Shown here: positions 23,506-32,431 of the stretch, piece after piece
How the letters are laid out: the number at the start of each line of letters is the position of its first letter
Position numbering within the stretch: position 1 is the first letter of the stretch
Made by a program: the position numbers and the translations under genes
Origin: Acidobacteriaceae bacterium
GTDB taxonomy: Bacteria; Acidobacteriota; Terriglobia; Terriglobales; Acidobacteriaceae
Direction: 5' to 3'
Length of the DNA: 64,000 bases
NCBI GenBank assembly: GCA_003134995.1
Contig: PLDC01000024.1
Location: 62,001 to 126,000, forward strand
The notes under the pieces: model-generated
What the model saw: the letters and a program-made list of their open reading frames with translations, nothing else
Database searches by the model: none
Told to the model about the DNA's origin: nothing

Positions 23506-24354
23506 CTACGAAATATATTCCCTGATGTACTCGTCTGTGCTGTCCGCCAGTTCGCGCAGGTCGCCGTCGAAGATTACTTTTCCATCGCGCAGGATCAGGA
23601 AGCTCATGGGTACTTCGCAACGCTGGCCGGCGGGAAGCGGAACCATGCGGTTGGATTGTTTATCGAATTGATGCGTGGCCATGGTGAAGGCATCCTGCAG
23701 GCGGTGCGTCACCATCAGGGCGCTGGTCTTGTAAACGTCGCGCTGCTTCACGATCAGTTCGATGATGGTGTTCGAGGTCACCGGATCAAGGCCGCCGGTG
23801 GGTGAATCATAGAGCAGCAGTTCGGGCTTCGTAATCAGCGCCCGCGCGATGGCTACGCGGCGCCGCATGCCTCCAGAAAGTTCGGCGGGATTGAGATCGA
23901 GTGTGTGTTCGAGTTCCACGAAGCGCAAGACCTCGCGTACTCTGCGGTCGATTTCGTCGTCATAGATGCCGTGCTCCTCCATCAGCCGGTACGCAACGTT
24001 CTCGCGCACGGAGAGCGAATCGAATAAGGCGCTCTCCTGGAAGACCATGCCCACCTTGGCGCGCAATGCAAACAAATCTTCCTCGCGCATCTGGGTCACG
24101 TCCTCGCCGAGGACGATGATGCGTCCTGAGTCCGGCCGGAGGAGGCCGATGGCCAGCTTGAGAATCAGGCTCTTGCCGGAGCCGGCCACGCCGAACAGCG
24201 CCTTGGTTTCGCCGCGGTTTAAGCGGAAGGAAACTCCGCGCAGCACTTCATTCTCGCCGAAGGCCAGCGCCACATCTTCAAACACGATCGCTGGCGCCGA
24301 ATTCTCCTCGGTCGTCACGGCGGCGGAATCGAGCGGTAAAGTTGGCGCTGACAT
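23506..24354 (-). CDS. ABC transporter ATP-binding protein, MlaF/Ttg2A type
   Basis: The 282-aa ATPase has Walker A GVAGSGKS, a Q-loop (MVFQESALFDSLSVRENVAYRL), the signature LSGGMRRRVAIARAL, Walker B LLLYDSPTGGLD and a switch His (MVTHRL). FQESALFDSLSVRENV and the GLDPVTS segment are typical of MlaF/Mkl ATPases of the Mla/Mce lipid transporters. The MlaE-like permease lies 17 bases upstream. No MlaD/Mce substrate-binding gene follows, so the pair probably works with a component encoded elsewhere in intermembrane lipid transport. Confidence 0.92.
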   Translation of the reverse strand: MSAPTLPLDSAAVTTEENSAPAIVFEDVALAFGENEVLRGVSFRLNRGETKALFGVAGSGKSLILKLAIGLLRPDSGRIIVLGEDVTQMREEDLFALRAKVGMVFQESALFDSLSVRENVAYRLMEEHGIYDDEIDRRVREVLRFVELEHTLDLNPAELSGGMRRRVAIARALITKPELLLYDSPTGGLDPVTSNTIIELIVKQRDVYKTSALMVTHRLQDAFTMATHQFDKQSNRMVPLPAGQRCEVPMSFLILRDGKVIFDGDLRELADSTDEYIREYIS

Positions 24355-24371
24355 GCAGTTAATTTAACGAT

Positions 24372-25187
24372 TTAGTTTAACGACAGCACGGCCATCAGGA
24401 ACCGGGTTACGAGCAGGTCGAACGCCAGAATCATCACGGAGGCCGCGACCACAGCTTGTGTGGTGGCGCGGCCCACGCCCTGAGTTCCTCCGCGGGCGTT
24501 CATGCCGTAGAAGCAGCCGATGGTCGCGATGATGAAGCCGAAGAGCACCGGCTTTGCCAGGCCCATGAATATATCCTGAAACACCAGTGTTTCCCAGGCG
24601 TTCGACCAATACTGGCGGGCATCGAGGCGCAGCAGCACTTTGGCGATGAACAAGCCTCCGGTGAGGCCGACGAGGTCGGAAATGATGGTTAGGAAAAACA
24701 GCATGAAGACCGTGGCAGTCACGCGCGGCGTGACCAGTTTTTTCATGGGGTCGGTGCCGAGGGCGCGCATGGCGTCGATCTGTTCGGTGACGACCATCGA
24801 CCCGAGTTCGCTCGCCATGCCGGAGGAGTTTCTTCCAGCCACCATCAGGCTGGTGAGCACAGGGCCGAGTTCGCGCACCATGGAAGTCGAGACTAACTGG
24901 CCGACCAGAGTGACGGAACCGAAACGCTCGAGCGTGTTCGAGGCTTGCAGTGCGAGCACCGCTCCGGTGAAGAAGCCGGTGAGCACCACGATGGGCAGCG
25001 ATCCCACGCCGATGGTGTCGGCTTGCAGAAGCATGTCGGCGAAGTAGCGCGGTTTTCGAAAAATATTCGCGACCGCATGAGCGGAGAAGAGAACGTAATC
25101 CTGAACTGTCTGGACTTGTTCTTTGGCGAGGTACGTGGGTGAGGTGATTTCCATGCGGTTCGGGATACGCGTGGAACGAACCGTCAC
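24372..25187 (-). CDS. ABC transporter permease, MlaE type
   Basis: The 271-aa permease has five to six TM helices and the MlaE motifs: VVLTGFFTGAVLALQAS, RELGPVLTSLMVAGRNSSGMASELGSMVVTEQIDAMRALGTDP, then LGVTxR-like and FGFIIATIGCFYG-type segments. It forms the membrane channel of a phospholipid ABC transporter with the MlaF-like ATPase downstream. GTG 25187 gives the longest product; ATG 25154 (MEITSPT) is equally plausible. It is the first gene of the pair. Confidence 0.92.
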   Translation of the reverse strand: MTVRSTRIPNRMEITSPTYLAKEQVQTVQDYVLFSAHAVANIFRKPRYFADMLLQADTIGVGSLPIVVLTGFFTGAVLALQASNTLERFGSVTLVGQLVSTSMVRELGPVLTSLMVAGRNSSGMASELGSMVVTEQIDAMRALGTDPMKKLVTPRVTATVFMLFFLTIISDLVGLTGGLFIAKVLLRLDARQYWSNAWETLVFQDIFMGLAKPVLFGFIIATIGCFYGMNARGGTQGVGRATTQAVVAASVMILAFDLLVTRFLMAVLSLN

Positions 25188-25220
25188 GCGTTCCGAAAAC
25201 TATAACAGAAGCGCAGTGGT

Positions 25221-25303
25221 CAGTGATCAGTGGTCAGTGGTCAGAAAAATCCAGCATAGCTGTGGTGGAAATCAGTCAGGGTGTCACTAGCCACTGATCA
25301 CTG
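25221..25303. repeat. Inverted repeat CAGTGATCAGTGG / CCACTGATCACTG
   Basis: Perfect 13-base arms at 25221-25233 and 25291-25303. The left arm is embedded in short tandem CAGTGGT units (25214-25242). It lies between the mlaE-like start and the 3' end of the NtrC-type gene and is non-coding. Confidence 0.8.
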
Positions 25304-25308
25304 CCTTC

Positions 25309-26742
25309 CTACCCCCGCGTCTTTTTCTTGATCTCGATATTCAGGCGGCGGATTTTCTGGTTCAGCGTGGAGAGCGGAACTTTGAAGTGTTCGGCGGCTT
25401 CAGTTTGGTTCCAGTTGCACTTCTCGAGCATGTCGGTGATGATGCGGCGCTCGACGTCTTCGACAATTTCAAACAGCGACGCATTCGCCGGCGGATCGTG
25501 CAGCGTGAAGATAGACCCGCGGCCGAGCAGATGATCGGGCAGCAGGTCGATTCCGATTTCCGCTCCGGACGAGAGCACCACGGCGCGCTCGATTACATTT
25601 TCCAGTTCGCGCACGTTGCCCGGCCAGGAGTACGACAGCAGAGGCCGCAGCGCTTCTGGCGTGACATGCCGCGCTGGACGGTCGTTTTCCTCGGCGTATT
25701 TCTTGAGGAAGAAATCCACCAGCAGGGGAATATCCTCTCTGCGCTGGCGCAAGGGAGGAAGTTCGATGGTGATCACGTTCAAGCGGTAAAACAAATCTTC
25801 GCGAAAACGTCCGTCGCGCACCGCCTGCCGCAGATCGACGTTGGTGGCGGCGATGATGCGCACATCGACCTGAACTTCCTGCACTCCGCCGAGATGCATG
25901 AAGCGGCGATCTTGCAGCACGCGCAGAATCTTGGCCTGTGTGTCGATCCCCATGGTGGCGATTTCGTCGAGGAACAGCGTGCCCCGGTCCGCCATCTCAA
26001 ACAGACCTTTTTTCGAAGCGATGGCGCTGGTGAATGCGCCCTTCACGTGGCCGAAGAGTGTGGATTCGAGCAAGTCCGTCGGCATGGAGCCGGTGTTGAC
26101 GGGGACGAAAGGCCGGTCGTGGCGCGGCGAGTTGAGATGCAGCGCTTTGGCAATGACTTCTTTGCCGGTGCCGCTCTCGCCTTGTAAAAGCACGGTGGAG
26201 CGGCTGTTGGCGACCTGCGCAACGAGGTCGAAGATCTTCAGCATCGGCTCGCTTTTGCCGACGATGTTTTCGAAGTTGTAGCGCTGCTTGAGGGCGCGCT
26301 TGAGTTGAATATTCTCTTCTTCGGCGCGGCGCCAGCCCACGGCGGCGCGAATATCGGCGAGAAGCTTTTCGTTATCCCAGGGTTTCGTAACGAAGTTGGC
26401 GGCGCCCGACTGCATCGCGCGCACGGCGTTCTCGACCGTGCCGTAAGCCGTAATCATGATGACGGGCAGGCGGGTTTCGTGGGCGCGAATCTCCGTCAGA
26501 ATCTCCATGCCATCGCGGCCGGGCAATGCGAGATCGAGCAGGATCAGGTCGAAAGGATGTTCCCCGATGCGCCGCAGGCCGGCTTCGCCGGTGTGTGCCG
26601 TTTCGACGGCGAAGCCTTCCATCTCAAGCAGAGTTTGCAGAGATTCGCGAATCTCGGCTTCATCGTCGATGATGAGCACCGCGCCCGCGAGGCCGCGCGT
26701 TCCATTCATCAGGGTGCGCGCAATTACAGCAGCATCAGACAT
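25309..26742 (-). CDS. NtrC-family sigma54-dependent response regulator
   Basis: The 477-aa protein has a receiver (about 18-135; phospho-acceptor in LILLDLALPGRDG, Thr/Lys switch ITAYG and TKPW). The AAA+ domain shows Walker A GESGTGKE, Walker B GTLFLDEIATM and RRxR-type fingers. A Fis-type HTH ends it (CNWNQTEAAEHFKVPLSTLNQKIRRL). The sigma54-contact loop reads GAFTSA instead of the usual GAFTGA. It should activate sigma54 promoters when phosphorylated by the kinase encoded upstream, whose frame overlaps its start by eight bases. Target promoters are not evident. Confidence 0.93.
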   Translation of the reverse strand: MSDAAVIARTLMNGTRGLAGAVLIIDDEAEIRESLQTLLEMEGFAVETAHTGEAGLRRIGEHPFDLILLDLALPGRDGMEILTEIRAHETRLPVIMITAYGTVENAVRAMQSGAANFVTKPWDNEKLLADIRAAVGWRRAEEENIQLKRALKQRYNFENIVGKSEPMLKIFDLVAQVANSRSTVLLQGESGTGKEVIAKALHLNSPRHDRPFVPVNTGSMPTDLLESTLFGHVKGAFTSAIASKKGLFEMADRGTLFLDEIATMGIDTQAKILRVLQDRRFMHLGGVQEVQVDVRIIAATNVDLRQAVRDGRFREDLFYRLNVITIELPPLRQRREDIPLLVDFFLKKYAEENDRPARHVTPEALRPLLSYSWPGNVRELENVIERAVVLSSGAEIGIDLLPDHLLGRGSIFTLHDPPANASLFEIVEDVERRIITDMLEKCNWNQTEAAEHFKVPLSTLNQKIRRLNIEIKKKTRG

Positions 26743-29677
26743 ATTCGGCCTTGGAAGGGACTGCCTTCTTGCTTAAAGGGAAATCGAGAGTGAAGGTTGT
26801 GCCGGCGCCGGGGTGGCTCTCCACGCGAATCTTGCCGGCGTGTTCCTGGATGATGCCGTAGGTGACGGAAAGGCCGAGGCCGGTGCCGCGCGCCTGGCCT
26901 TCACGCGGCGAGGTCTTCGTAGTAAAAAATGGATCGTAAATGCGCTGAATGTTTTCTGGAGCGATTCCGGTTCCCGTGTCAGACACGCTCACGCTAACGC
27001 TTTCGCCGTTGAGGGTTGATACGCGGAGCGTTCCGCCGCCCGGCATGGCGTCTTTCGCGTTGAGAAACAGGTTCAGAAACACTTGCTGCAATCTTCCAGC
27101 ATTGCCTTGAATAGGCGGCAGCTTGGGTTCGAACGCGTTTTGCACTTCGACTTTGGCAATTTTGAACTGGTGTTCGAGCAGCGCCAGAGTGTCGGCGATC
27201 ACTTTGTTGACGTTCACATCGCCGATTTCGCTGCCGCTGGTGCGCGAGAAATTCAAGAGATTGTTTACGATCTCCGACGCGCGGAAGGTTTGCCGCGTGA
27301 TCTTTTCCAGCAATCCTGATTTCTGCGGATCGCCCTGCAACTGCTTGCTGAGCATCTGCGTGTAGGAGGAAATCACGGCCAGAGGCGTATTGACTTCGTG
27401 AGCCACGCCTGCTGCAAGCAATCCGATGGATGAAAGTTTATCGGCCTGCGAAAGTTGCACTTCGAGATCGACGCGTTCGGTAATGTCGTCCATAATCACA
27501 AGGCGGCCGATGACCTGGAACTTGCGCGTCACCAATGGAGCGACGGCCACATTCACGGTGCGGACTTCACCCGCGGGCGTCTTCATGCGGAACTTGTACA
27601 GGTTGCGAATACCCGCGTCCTGCCGCATGCGGTCGAATTCTTCGACGAACTCCGCCGGGAAAATCGCCTTCAGCGGCTGGGTGAGAGTCTGCCAGCGCGG
27701 CAACGCGTACATCACTTCCATCTGCGCGTTCCAGCTTTCAATGCGGTCTTCCATATCGAGCGCCATCACTCCCACGTTGATGGATTCGACGATGTTTTCG
27801 TTGAAGTCTTTGAGGCGCTCGTACTCCGCCGCCTTTTGTTGCAGCGAGGCATAGAGCTGAGAGTTCTGAATGGCGATGCCGAGATAGCCGCCCAAGGTCT
27901 CGAGCAATTCCATGTCTTCGCTGGAAAGAAAGTCGCCCTGCACAGTCTTGCCCAAGCCGAGTACGGCGATGGTTTTGTGCTGCGCGTGGCAGGGGATGTA
28001 GTAATTCAGATCGAGCCGCGCAATGGCTTGCTGCGCCTCTGCCGTCTCGCGGGGCACCTGGTGCGTGTTCTCAAAAAAGAGATGGCCGGCTTGTTCAGGG
28101 CGCGGCGCGCTCAGGAACGAAAGATCGATGTTGCCGGGTGCGGACAAGCCAAAGGACTTGGCCAGCGCAAATTCTCCGGCTGCGTCGCCCGCCAGGAAAA
28201 TCGCCATCCGGTCGACCGCAAGCGTGCGCGATAAGCGGTCGATCAGCGAAGCCAGCAGCGTATTCAGATTGGTCTCCGCACCCAACTCGCGGCCGAACTC
28301 GAGCAACGTGCGGCGATAGTCATAGCTGGTGCGGTAGAAGAACTGATCAATGTGATCTTGAATCCATTTGCGGACAGGATCGAACAGCAGAGCGGTGACC
28401 ACCACCGCCAGCACCAGGCCCATGGAACCGGAGTTGGGCCGCCAGTTGTGCACCAGCAGGGCCACGCCTGCGACCAGCGCAAAATACAATCCCACCACGA
28501 TTGCCGCTGCGAGCGTGTAGACGACTCCACGCTTAAAGATCAGGTCCACATCCATCAGGCGGTAGCGGAAGATGGCATACCCGAAAGTAAGTGGCAACAG
28601 CGCCAGTGACAACGCCGAAACCTTCATGCCCGCGCCGGGCAGCGAACCCATCAAATATGGAATGACGTAAAAAATGGTGTAGGGAATGATCGCGAGAATG
28701 GTCCCGCGGGTCACCCACTTCAACTGCTGGCGCAGAATTGTCGTACTCGCGCGCCGGTAGCTGTACCACAACACGACGGCTGCGGCCAGAAAGAATAGAG
28801 ATCCGTAAGACATCTCCATCCGGTCGAGGTTCCAGCGCAGCCGCTCACTGGCCTGCAGCCATTGCATGGCGGCGACGTGCGCTGTGAGCAGCACCGCAGC
28901 GGGAATGTAGACCAGCGCGAGCACCCACGGATGCTTGCGCACAAACTCGCGTTTCTCAGGAAAGATGAGAACGAAATGCAGGAAAAGAGCCGGCTGCAAT
29001 ACTCCAGCAGCGATGTTGCCCCAGTAGATTGTCCAATCAAAATCGTTCAGCTTGCCGGTGTACTTGAAGGAATACGCGATGAACGAGACGAGACAGAAAA
29101 TGTAGAAGTGCGTGGAGCCGGGAGCAGTCCAGCGCCGCAGCAGAACGTAGAGTCCGATGCCGAGGTAGATGAGCGCGATGAGCCGCAGCCAGTTGTTGAG
29201 CGAACGCTCCGCCGGAACCAGGATGACGCTCGAATCGAGAGGAACCGACTGCCGGAGCAGGGAATACGCGGCTTTCGACCAGACGCCGTTGCGATAGAGC
29301 TGGCGCTCCAGCCCGGACATATTCTGGACGTCCTGTCCGTTGATGGAAATCAGTTGGTCGCCGGGCTTGATTCCGCTTTTGGCGCCCGGCCCGTTGGGGT
29401 CGACGCGATCCGCCGTCAGGCGGCCGCCGTTTTCGACCCACCAAACGCCGTCGTCGGGAACCTGGAACTTCCATTCGGAGTTGAGATTGAAACCGGCGAA
29501 GACGACCGCAGCCACTGTCAGAATAAACAGCAGGACAGCAACCGAGCGAACTTGGCTTTCCCGGTTCATGGGTTTTAACGGCGCGCCTACAGTCTGGTCG
29601 GCGAGCCGCAGAGCTGCATCGGGCGAAAGAACGCCCGACTGCTCTATGAGCAACTTCGGTGCCATGTCGTTTCCCAT
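26735..29677 (-). CDS. Membrane sensor histidine kinase with PDZ, GAF and PAS domains
   Basis: A 980-aa kinase. TM1 (about 45-63) precedes an extracytoplasmic PDZ domain (about 80-150, VDPNGPGAKSGIKPGDQLISINGQDV). About seven further TM helices follow (160-405), then a GAF domain (about 460-620) and a PAS domain (about 640-745). HisKA carries GLLAAGVAHEVNTPLAVISSYTQML, and the HATPase has DTGTGIAPENIQRIYDPFFTTK and GTGLGLSVTYGI. A periplasmic PDZ suggests it senses exposed protein termini or envelope stress, which is inference. Its 3' end overlaps the NtrC-type regulator by eight bases, so the two form a sensor-regulator operon. Confidence 0.92.
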   Translation of the reverse strand: MGNDMAPKLLIEQSGVLSPDAALRLADQTVGAPLKPMNRESQVRSVAVLLFILTVAAVVFAGFNLNSEWKFQVPDDGVWWVENGGRLTADRVDPNGPGAKSGIKPGDQLISINGQDVQNMSGLERQLYRNGVWSKAAYSLLRQSVPLDSSVILVPAERSLNNWLRLIALIYLGIGLYVLLRRWTAPGSTHFYIFCLVSFIAYSFKYTGKLNDFDWTIYWGNIAAGVLQPALFLHFVLIFPEKREFVRKHPWVLALVYIPAAVLLTAHVAAMQWLQASERLRWNLDRMEMSYGSLFFLAAAVVLWYSYRRASTTILRQQLKWVTRGTILAIIPYTIFYVIPYLMGSLPGAGMKVSALSLALLPLTFGYAIFRYRLMDVDLIFKRGVVYTLAAAIVVGLYFALVAGVALLVHNWRPNSGSMGLVLAVVVTALLFDPVRKWIQDHIDQFFYRTSYDYRRTLLEFGRELGAETNLNTLLASLIDRLSRTLAVDRMAIFLAGDAAGEFALAKSFGLSAPGNIDLSFLSAPRPEQAGHLFFENTHQVPRETAEAQQAIARLDLNYYIPCHAQHKTIAVLGLGKTVQGDFLSSEDMELLETLGGYLGIAIQNSQLYASLQQKAAEYERLKDFNENIVESINVGVMALDMEDRIESWNAQMEVMYALPRWQTLTQPLKAIFPAEFVEEFDRMRQDAGIRNLYKFRMKTPAGEVRTVNVAVAPLVTRKFQVIGRLVIMDDITERVDLEVQLSQADKLSSIGLLAAGVAHEVNTPLAVISSYTQMLSKQLQGDPQKSGLLEKITRQTFRASEIVNNLLNFSRTSGSEIGDVNVNKVIADTLALLEHQFKIAKVEVQNAFEPKLPPIQGNAGRLQQVFLNLFLNAKDAMPGGGTLRVSTLNGESVSVSVSDTGTGIAPENIQRIYDPFFTTKTSPREGQARGTGLGLSVTYGIIQEHAGKIRVESHPGAGTTFTLDFPLSKKAVPSKAEYV

Positions 29678-29963
29678 TCCAGAACCAGCTAAGTCCCTTG
29701 TCTAAAGCAACTTCCAAGATTATAGATGGCTTTCGGGAAAGGGGGTACGCTTTTGCGGATGTTTGTGTGGAATATTGTATGCGACTGGGTTAAAACGTCT
29801 TAGGCTGGATCCCGCAAGATGCACCCGCCGACCGGTCGGACGGAGATTGGCGCGCCGGAGAACGAGGACACTCCGCCGTTCCATCCAGATGAGGGTAGGT
29901 CTTCGGCCCGCAACGCGCACGGGCCGAAGATGACAGGGCTTGTGAAGTGGTATTCGGCCGGAA
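29678..29963. other. Intergenic region with an 11-bp hairpin
   Basis: No credible gene. TCTTCGGCCCG (29900-29910) and CGGGCCGAAGA (29920-29930) form a perfect 11-bp stem with a 9-base loop, 34 bases after the last stop of the phosphorelay operon. There is no T-run. A 12-base palindrome CCGACCGGTCGG lies at 29828-29839. The hairpin may stabilise or end the operon transcript. Confidence 0.5.
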
Positions 29964-30374
29964 CTAGGACGGCCAAGCCGCGGTGTGCGGCGGCGATGCG
30001 GCCTCCGTGCCAAGACTCACTCGAATCACGTTCATGAGTTCCTCGTTGTCGGCGGGCTTCTGAAAAAACGCAGCCGCGCCGGCTTTAAGTGCTCGTTCTT
30101 CGTTGGTTTGAGGATCGCGCGCGCTCAACACAATCACTGGAACGCCGGACAGCGCATCGCTGGTCTGCAACCGGTCGAGAACCACGAAGCCGTCTCCCAC
30201 GGGCAGGCCAAGATCCAGAATGATCAGGGCGGGACGCTCTTTCTGGGCCTGAGCGATGGCAGCATAGCCATCGGAAGCGGTCGTGACATCGTAGTTGTTG
30301 GCTCGCAAGCGCAGCCTGAGGGCGCGCACCAGGTCGGGATCATCATCGACTACCAGAATCTTTGCTTTCGACAT
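29964..30374 (-). CDS. Single-domain response regulator
   Basis: A 136-aa CheY-like receiver with acidic pocket VDDDPD, phospho-acceptor Asp in LIILDLGLPVGDG, Ser in VIVLSARD and Lys in FFQKPAD. No output domain. It is the last gene of a six-gene phosphorelay operon, 30 bases after the receiver-kinase stop. It likely transfers phosphate within the relay or acts by protein contact. The Ala/Pro-rich tail is low complexity. Confidence 0.92.
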   Translation of the reverse strand: MSKAKILVVDDDPDLVRALRLRLRANNYDVTTASDGYAAIAQAQKERPALIILDLGLPVGDGFVVLDRLQTSDALSGVPVIVLSARDPQTNEERALKAGAAAFFQKPADNEELMNVIRVSLGTEAASPPHTAAWPS

Positions 30375-30404
30375 TTGTGTTTCTCCTTTTTAGTCTGTGG
30401 CTGG

Positions 30405-31994
30405 TTAGTTGGAAGTTTGTGCGCCGTTTCGGGCACCCGCATGTATCTGTCTGCTGGCTAGAATAAGTTGTGTTACATGGTCGGCTACGGTTTGAATCTG
30501 CTGGTCAAGAGATTCGTCGGGGCCGGGAAGCGGAAGCTCCACCGGCCTGGTCGTTATGTTTACTCTGCATTTGGTTTTAAGGCTCTCCACGCGCTCCAGT
30601 TGCTCGCGAATACGCGTGGCCATGATTCCGGCACGCTGCAAATCGGTGGAAGCCAGCACAAAAAGAGTCTCGGTGGTTCCGGAAGTGCCCATCGGCGGCA
30701 ATACCAGGTCTTTATCGAGATAGACGCAATGCCGCAGAATTTCTGCGCATTCCTGCCAGGTTTCCTTCCAATTGCCCCGCGGAGGATTCGAAAGTGGCGT
30801 GAGTTCGACCTTCACCAGCACAAAATCCGGCCGTAAGCGGCCTTCATACGAGATGACGGGCGCCAGCAGTTTGGCGAGCGAGTAAACGGGAAGGGTGAAT
30901 GTGAACGTGCTGCCCTGGCCGAGTTCGCTCGACACCCAGATGCGCCCGCCATGCAGCCGGACGATTTCCCGGCAGATGAAAAGTCCGAGTCCCAATCCGG
31001 AGCGGTTATTGTCGACCGAATCGGGATCCTGATAAAGGCGCTCAAAGATCAGCGCCTTGGCTTCAGGACCAATGCCGCGCCCGGTATCGCTCACCGAGAG
31101 GTAGACAAAGCCGGGGTCCGCTTCCACCAAGCTGGCCTGCACCATGACCGACCCTTCCGCGGGAGTGAACTTGATGGCGTTATCAACCAGATTGATCAGC
31201 ACTTCGAGCACGCGGTCCGGGTCGGCGTGCACCAGACGCAGCCGTTGATCGACTCCGATTTCGAGCCCGATTTTCTTTTCGTCCGCGGTGGGCCGCAACA
31301 TCGCGACCGCCTGCTGCACCAGTTCGCCAAGCGCGACGCAGCGCGGCTCGATCCGCATCTTGCCGCTCTCCGCCCTCGTCGCTTCCAGCAAATCGCGGAT
31401 CATGGCGTGCAACTGGTTCACGCTCTTGAAGATGGTTTTGAGATGGTCAGTTTGTTCGGGCGCCAGAGTGCCCGCCAGTCCATCCAGAAGCAGGCTCACG
31501 TACTGGTGAATGCAGGTGAGCGGCGTGCGCAGTTCGTGCGAAACGTGCGACAAGAATTGGTTCTTGAAATCGATTTGCTGCTTTTGCGCAATTTCAAGCG
31601 CGCGCGCAAGCCCTTGCCGTTCCACCGCGTAACGGATGGCCCTCTCCAGATGTTTGCTCGAGATATCGCCTTTAACCAGGTAATCCTGCACTCCCTGATG
31701 CAGCGCTTTCATCGCCAGCGCTTCATCGTCCTGCCCGGAAAGCACCACAACCGGCACGTTGGGAGAATGCTCCATCACGCGGCGGAAGGTTTCCGCGCCA
31801 CGGCTGTCGGGAAGGTTCAGATCGAGCAGGACCACCGACGGCGTTTCCCTGGTCAGCGAGGCCAGCCCATCGGAGAGCCGGTTCACGCAGCTTACATTCA
31901 CCGGAGACGCGCCTTCGACCAGTCGCAGGCGCACCAGATCGGCATCGCCAGGGTTGTCTTCAATCAGCAATACGTTCGTGGTTTGGCGATCCAT
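30405..31994 (-). CDS. Receiver-histidine kinase hybrid (N-terminal receiver)
   Basis: A 529-aa protein from ATG 31994, which overlaps the upstream TAA (TAATG). Receiver 1-120 (LLIEDNPGDADLVRLRL, VVLLDLNLPDSRG, VVLSGQDD, YLVKGD). HisKA has LSHVSHELRTPLTCIHQYVSLLL. HATPase has VDNAIKFTP, DTGRGIGPEAK and GLGLGLFICREIVRLHGG. A C-terminal region of ~140 residues (after PVYSLAKLL) has GTSGTTETLFVLASTDLQRAGIMATRIREQLE, which resembles part of a degenerate GGDEF-like or other alpha/beta fold; I cannot assign it. No TM helix. It lies in the phosphorelay operon. Confidence 0.92.
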   Translation of the reverse strand: MDRQTTNVLLIEDNPGDADLVRLRLVEGASPVNVSCVNRLSDGLASLTRETPSVVLLDLNLPDSRGAETFRRVMEHSPNVPVVVLSGQDDEALAMKALHQGVQDYLVKGDISSKHLERAIRYAVERQGLARALEIAQKQQIDFKNQFLSHVSHELRTPLTCIHQYVSLLLDGLAGTLAPEQTDHLKTIFKSVNQLHAMIRDLLEATRAESGKMRIEPRCVALGELVQQAVAMLRPTADEKKIGLEIGVDQRLRLVHADPDRVLEVLINLVDNAIKFTPAEGSVMVQASLVEADPGFVYLSVSDTGRGIGPEAKALIFERLYQDPDSVDNNRSGLGLGLFICREIVRLHGGRIWVSSELGQGSTFTFTLPVYSLAKLLAPVISYEGRLRPDFVLVKVELTPLSNPPRGNWKETWQECAEILRHCVYLDKDLVLPPMGTSGTTETLFVLASTDLQRAGIMATRIREQLERVESLKTKCRVNITTRPVELPLPGPDESLDQQIQTVADHVTQLILASRQIHAGARNGAQTSN

Positions 31995-32431
31995 TACTCT
32001 CCTCGTGGTGGCAGGTTTACAAAACCGAACCAGAACTCTTCCATGGATTTGACCGCGAAAAAAAAGTCGTTCAGATTTCCCGGTTTGCTCACGTAGCAAT
32101 TCGCACCTAAGTCGTAGCTGCGCACAATGTCCTTGCGCAACAGCGAAGTGCTGAAGATGACGACCGGAATCTGGCGCAGATCGGGCGCGGCCTTCATCGC
32201 CGTCAAAACCGCCAGCCCATCCTTCTTCGGCAGATTCAGGTCGAGAATGACTAGGTCGGGCCGGATCGCATTCGCATACTTGTCTCTGTGATTCAAGAAC
32301 GCCATCGCTTCCACCCCGTCGCCAACGCTGTGGAGCCTGCTGCGGTGCTTGTTTGCCGCCAGCGCCTCGCACACCAATGCCACATCGGCCGGGTTGTCGT
32401 CCACCATGAGCAGATCGGAGGCTGGCTTCAC
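31994..32431 (-). CDS. Single-domain response regulator, Rcp1-like
   Basis: A 145-aa receiver with VDDNPADVALVCEAL, VILDLNLPKKDG, VVIFSTS and YVSKPGNL. The NPAD motif after the acidic pair and the aromatic C terminus (MEEFWFGFVNLP) are typical of Rcp1-type regulators that partner phytochrome-like kinases. It overlaps its neighbours by four bases upstream (32428-32431) and one base downstream, so expression is tightly coupled. No output domain. Confidence 0.93.
   Translation of the reverse strand: MKPASDLLMVDDNPADVALVCEALAANKHRSRLHSVGDGVEAMAFLNHRDKYANAIRPDLVILDLNLPKKDGLAVLTAMKAAPDLRQIPVVIFSTSLLRKDIVRSYDLGANCYVSKPGNLNDFFFAVKSMEEFWFGFVNLPPRGE

Noticed and set aside
29720-30013. 97-aa minus-strand frame
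   Set aside because: Very Arg/Pro-rich, spans a hairpin and overlaps the receiver gene; looks like GC-rich noise.
30951-32096. 381-aa plus-strand frame
   Set aside because: Antisense shadow of two receiver/kinase genes.
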